A stretch of 34,518 nucleotides of DNA from assembly GCA_022497145.1 (NCBI GenBank), contig MU386044.1, positions 1-34,518 of the forward strand, written 5' to 3'. Under the pieces are notes generated by a model, which saw only the letters and a program-made list of their open reading frames with translations, had not been told where the DNA came from and did not search any database. Of this stretch, positions 32,145 through 34,518 are shown in pieces. The DNA is from Rostrohypoxylon terebratum. Taxonomy: Eukaryota > Ascomycota > Sordariomycetes > Xylariales > Hypoxylaceae. A program made the position numbers and the translations under genes. Position 1 is the stretch's first letter, and every line of letters begins with the position of its first letter.

Positions 32145-34038
32145 ATGGGTTTCCTCAAGTCTTTATCTCCTTTTCTTCTGTCACTTGCCGTACAAGGCAG
32201 CGTCGCGGTAACCATCCCCCGAGATGGTAAGTCAGGGATCCAATGGGGCCCTTGCAAACTCAACACCACACTCCCCGTACAATGCGCCAAACTGCCAGTT
32301 CCTCTCGACTACACAGACAACTCTAGCAAGATCCTCAATCTCGATTTAATCAAGTATCCGGCTCAAAAACAGCCGAAAAGGGGCAGCATCGTCCTCAACT
32401 TTGGCGGCCCGGGTCAAGATGGATTGAACAGTATGCTGAGTTATGCGGAGACTATGGGGCCGTAAGTTGCCTGATATATACATGAGACCCTAAAATCGTG
32501 GCGGCCTGGAAGAATGCCAACTAACGTTCATCCCGTACAGGGTTACTGGCGGCTATCACGACCTCGTTAGTTGGGATCCAAGGTAAGTCCTTACAAGGTA
32601 TGTTCTGTTGGGGTTCCGTGAGCTGACACTTGAATAGAGGAACGGGTAACACGCTTCGATTCGCATGTTGGCCGAACGATACCACAGGGTACTACGACAC
32701 TCTCGGTAACACGTCACCCGGCCAGGCAGACACAGCTGTAGGAAAACTATGGGCCGAAGGTCAGATCATTGCGGAACAATGCTACAACCAGCTCAAGGAC
32801 GTCGGAGATAAAGTCGGCATGGCATTCGCAGCCAGGGACATGATGTCCATCGTCGATGCCCTCGACGAAGGCGGCAAACTAAACTACTGGGGTAAGTACT
32901 ACATGCCATTGTGGTATTGTGACATTGTGACATTCTCACGTCTATATGACGCGGAACTGACGAACTTCACAAGGAATCTCGGGTGGCACCGCGATGGGAG
33001 CGACCGTCGCTGCCATGTTTCCCGATCGCATTGAGCGGATCGTTCTCGATGGCGTAATGAACTCGCACCAGTACTACAATACCTTGTATGTCCCACTTTT
33101 CGCCTTCCTCACCTTTCATCGCGAGATATCCTAGAGTCCGAACTAACCAATTTACCTACCTACGCAGCGGTGAGCCGGAGATGGTAGCGGCCACGGACGC
33201 CGTGTGGAAAGAATTCATCCGCGGGTGTGTCGCGATGCCGGCAAGCTGCCCGTTGGGCCGTAATAAGACCTTCGAAGTGCTGTCGGCCGAGATGCAGCAC
33301 CTCTTCGACACCTTCCGCAACAATCCGCCCGTGTACCAGAACCAAGCCGTCATCGACTTCACGCCGTTCATCGGCCTGGTTTTTAACAAACTGTACAGTC
33401 CCTCGAAATGGCCCCAACTCGCCAACGCACTCAACGACGCGCTCCATGGCTCCCTCGACAGTATGGTCGGGCTTATCACTGGAAACCACATCCCGCAGCA
33501 GGCCCAGGCTATCCTGGGTATCCGGTGCGGCGATAAGAAATTGCGGACGCATGAGCTATCGGACTTGGCCGGGGACCTTGCCGCGTATGAGAAGACTAGC
33601 AAGTGGTTCTGGTTCTGGGGCTGGGGCTACTACGTGATGCCGTGCGCGCAGTGGAAGTTCCAGGCTAAGGAGCGGTATGAGGGCGACTTCAACGTCAAAA
33701 CCAGCTTCCCCATGTTGGTCGTCGGGAACACTTGGGACCCCGTCACGCCTCTTGTGTCTGCGAAAAATATGAGCGCTGGGTTTGAGGGTAGCGTGCTGTT
33801 GACGCACAATGGTCACGGAGTGAGTGTTTCTTTTCCTTTCCCCCCTTTACTTACCCCGTTTAGGAGTTTGAGGTTTGGGAATATGGACTAATTGCCGGTG
33901 ATTGTTTAGCATCTGTCCATGTCCCAGCCGTCGAACTGTACGAATGGATACATCCGGGATTACTTCCTTAAGGGCACTTTGCCCGCTCCCGGAACTGTGT
34001 GCCAGCCTAACCATCCCGTGTTCTTTACTGCTGCTTAG
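32145..34038 (+). CDS. Secreted S33/TAP-like serine peptidase (alpha/beta hydrolase)
   Basis: Six exons (32145-32461, 32541-32582, 32638-32891, 32974-33085, 33168-33819 and 33910-34038) give 501 residues. The signal peptide is 1-21 (FLLSLAVQGSVAV). The fold is the tripeptidyl aminopeptidase-type alpha/beta hydrolase: GSIVLNFGGPGQDGLNS (oxyanion region), SWDPRGTGNTLRFACW, nucleophile S207 in YWGISGGTAMGATVAAMFP, then RIERIVLDGVMN. A TAP-like C-terminal domain follows with D432 in VGNTWDPVTPL and H460 in NGHGHLSMSQPSNCT. It is expected to trim N-terminal peptides from proteins outside the cell. Several sequons and cysteines fit secretion. All five introns are GT-AG and keep frame. Apparent early ends at 32465, 33034 and 33891 are intron read-through, not damage. 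Confidence 0.92.
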
Positions 34039-34518
34039 ATTCCGTGGTTAGGATGACAAGCTGGCTTCCCCTTCTTGATGTAGTTTTATACCTATATAAA
34101 ATACACTAGGTTAGATTACTTACCCAAGTGTTGTTCACACATATTACCTACTAGATTGGCCATAATTTATCTTACATTCTTCCTTTTTACAACAACGTAT
34201 ACGTCTCTATCATTACCAAGATCCATTTATCATGAAACCGTACCTAGCTACCAACACGAATCCTAATCTAAATGTTGATTGAATGTCCGCCGACTCCGCC
34301 TTCCTCCATTGTCAATCTATCTTTCATAGATCTAAAATGGTATTCCAAAATCTTATTCCGTTCGTGGAATGGTATTTCTGATAATAAGCTTAAGATGTTA
34401 CGAACCTGTTTATTATTTCTGTCTAACTGTTACGAACCCGTCTACTACTTCTGTCTAACTGACTTCGTAGAGCGGATACGTACCCTGGGGTACTTGGTTT
34501 TAAGGTAACAATACTGTA
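34039..34518. other. Right-end intergenic region
   Basis: The 3' region of the peptidase gene. No gene seen; the open frame at 34272-34508 is mostly made of a tandem repeat, listed separately. Confidence 0.55.
34397..34460. repeat. Two-copy 32-bp tandem repeat
   Basis: Copies at 34397-34428 and 34429-34460, both starting GTTACGAACC and ending CTGTCTAACT. The four differences are all C in the second copy against T in the first. Confidence 0.85.

Overview
The window comes from a filamentous ascomycete (Pezizomycotina), most likely a Sordariomycete. The evidence is short GT-AG introns of about 50 to 95 nt with CTAAY branch points, TATA boxes close to the inferred transcription starts, a TTAGGG-type interstitial telomeric repeat, and above all a full-length FREQUENCY clock protein. 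The order is not certain. Genes are well spaced, and intergenic DNA is AT-rich and dotted with the palindromic motif TACCTAGGTA/TAGGTACCTA.

Left third (1-11571): after a gene-poor stretch come a six-exon calmodulin-like EF-hand gene (1887-2668), a minus-strand secreted HD-domain (cyanamide hydratase-like) gene (3105-3951), a 2.5-kb gap, a three-exon SLAC1/TDT-type anion or dicarboxylate transporter (6504-7983), and a single-exon Fmp25-like mitochondrial RCC1-repeat protein (8861-10651).

Middle (11572-23909): a five-exon intracellular GH2 beta-galactosidase (11572-14976), a small fungal zinc-finger protein (15716-16630), a 4.2-kb gene-poor gap with one unrecognised coding-like stretch, a LURP-one-related/tubby-like protein (20889-21583), a SnoaL/NTF2-like protein (22498-22944), and a minus-strand tRNA-Lys(CUU) gene (23778-23909). 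The tRNA gene is the most unusual object here. Its D-stem is interrupted by a 59-nt insert that has every visible hallmark of a spliceosomal mRNA-type intron, and removing it restores a perfect tRNA.

Right third (23910-34518): a long regulatory region leads into the clock gene frq (27952-30933). It holds a tandem array of CGAT motifs resembling White Collar light-response elements, and a leader with at least seven short upstream ORFs plus an AUG-UGA start-stop just before the main AUG. Downstream is a six-exon secreted S33/TAP-like serine peptidase (32145-34038).

The genes show no obvious shared pathway. This is an ordinary chromosome segment with a remarkable tRNA gene and a richly structured clock locus. 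Gene models were assembled by hand from splice signals and frame continuity; none was checked by alignment.
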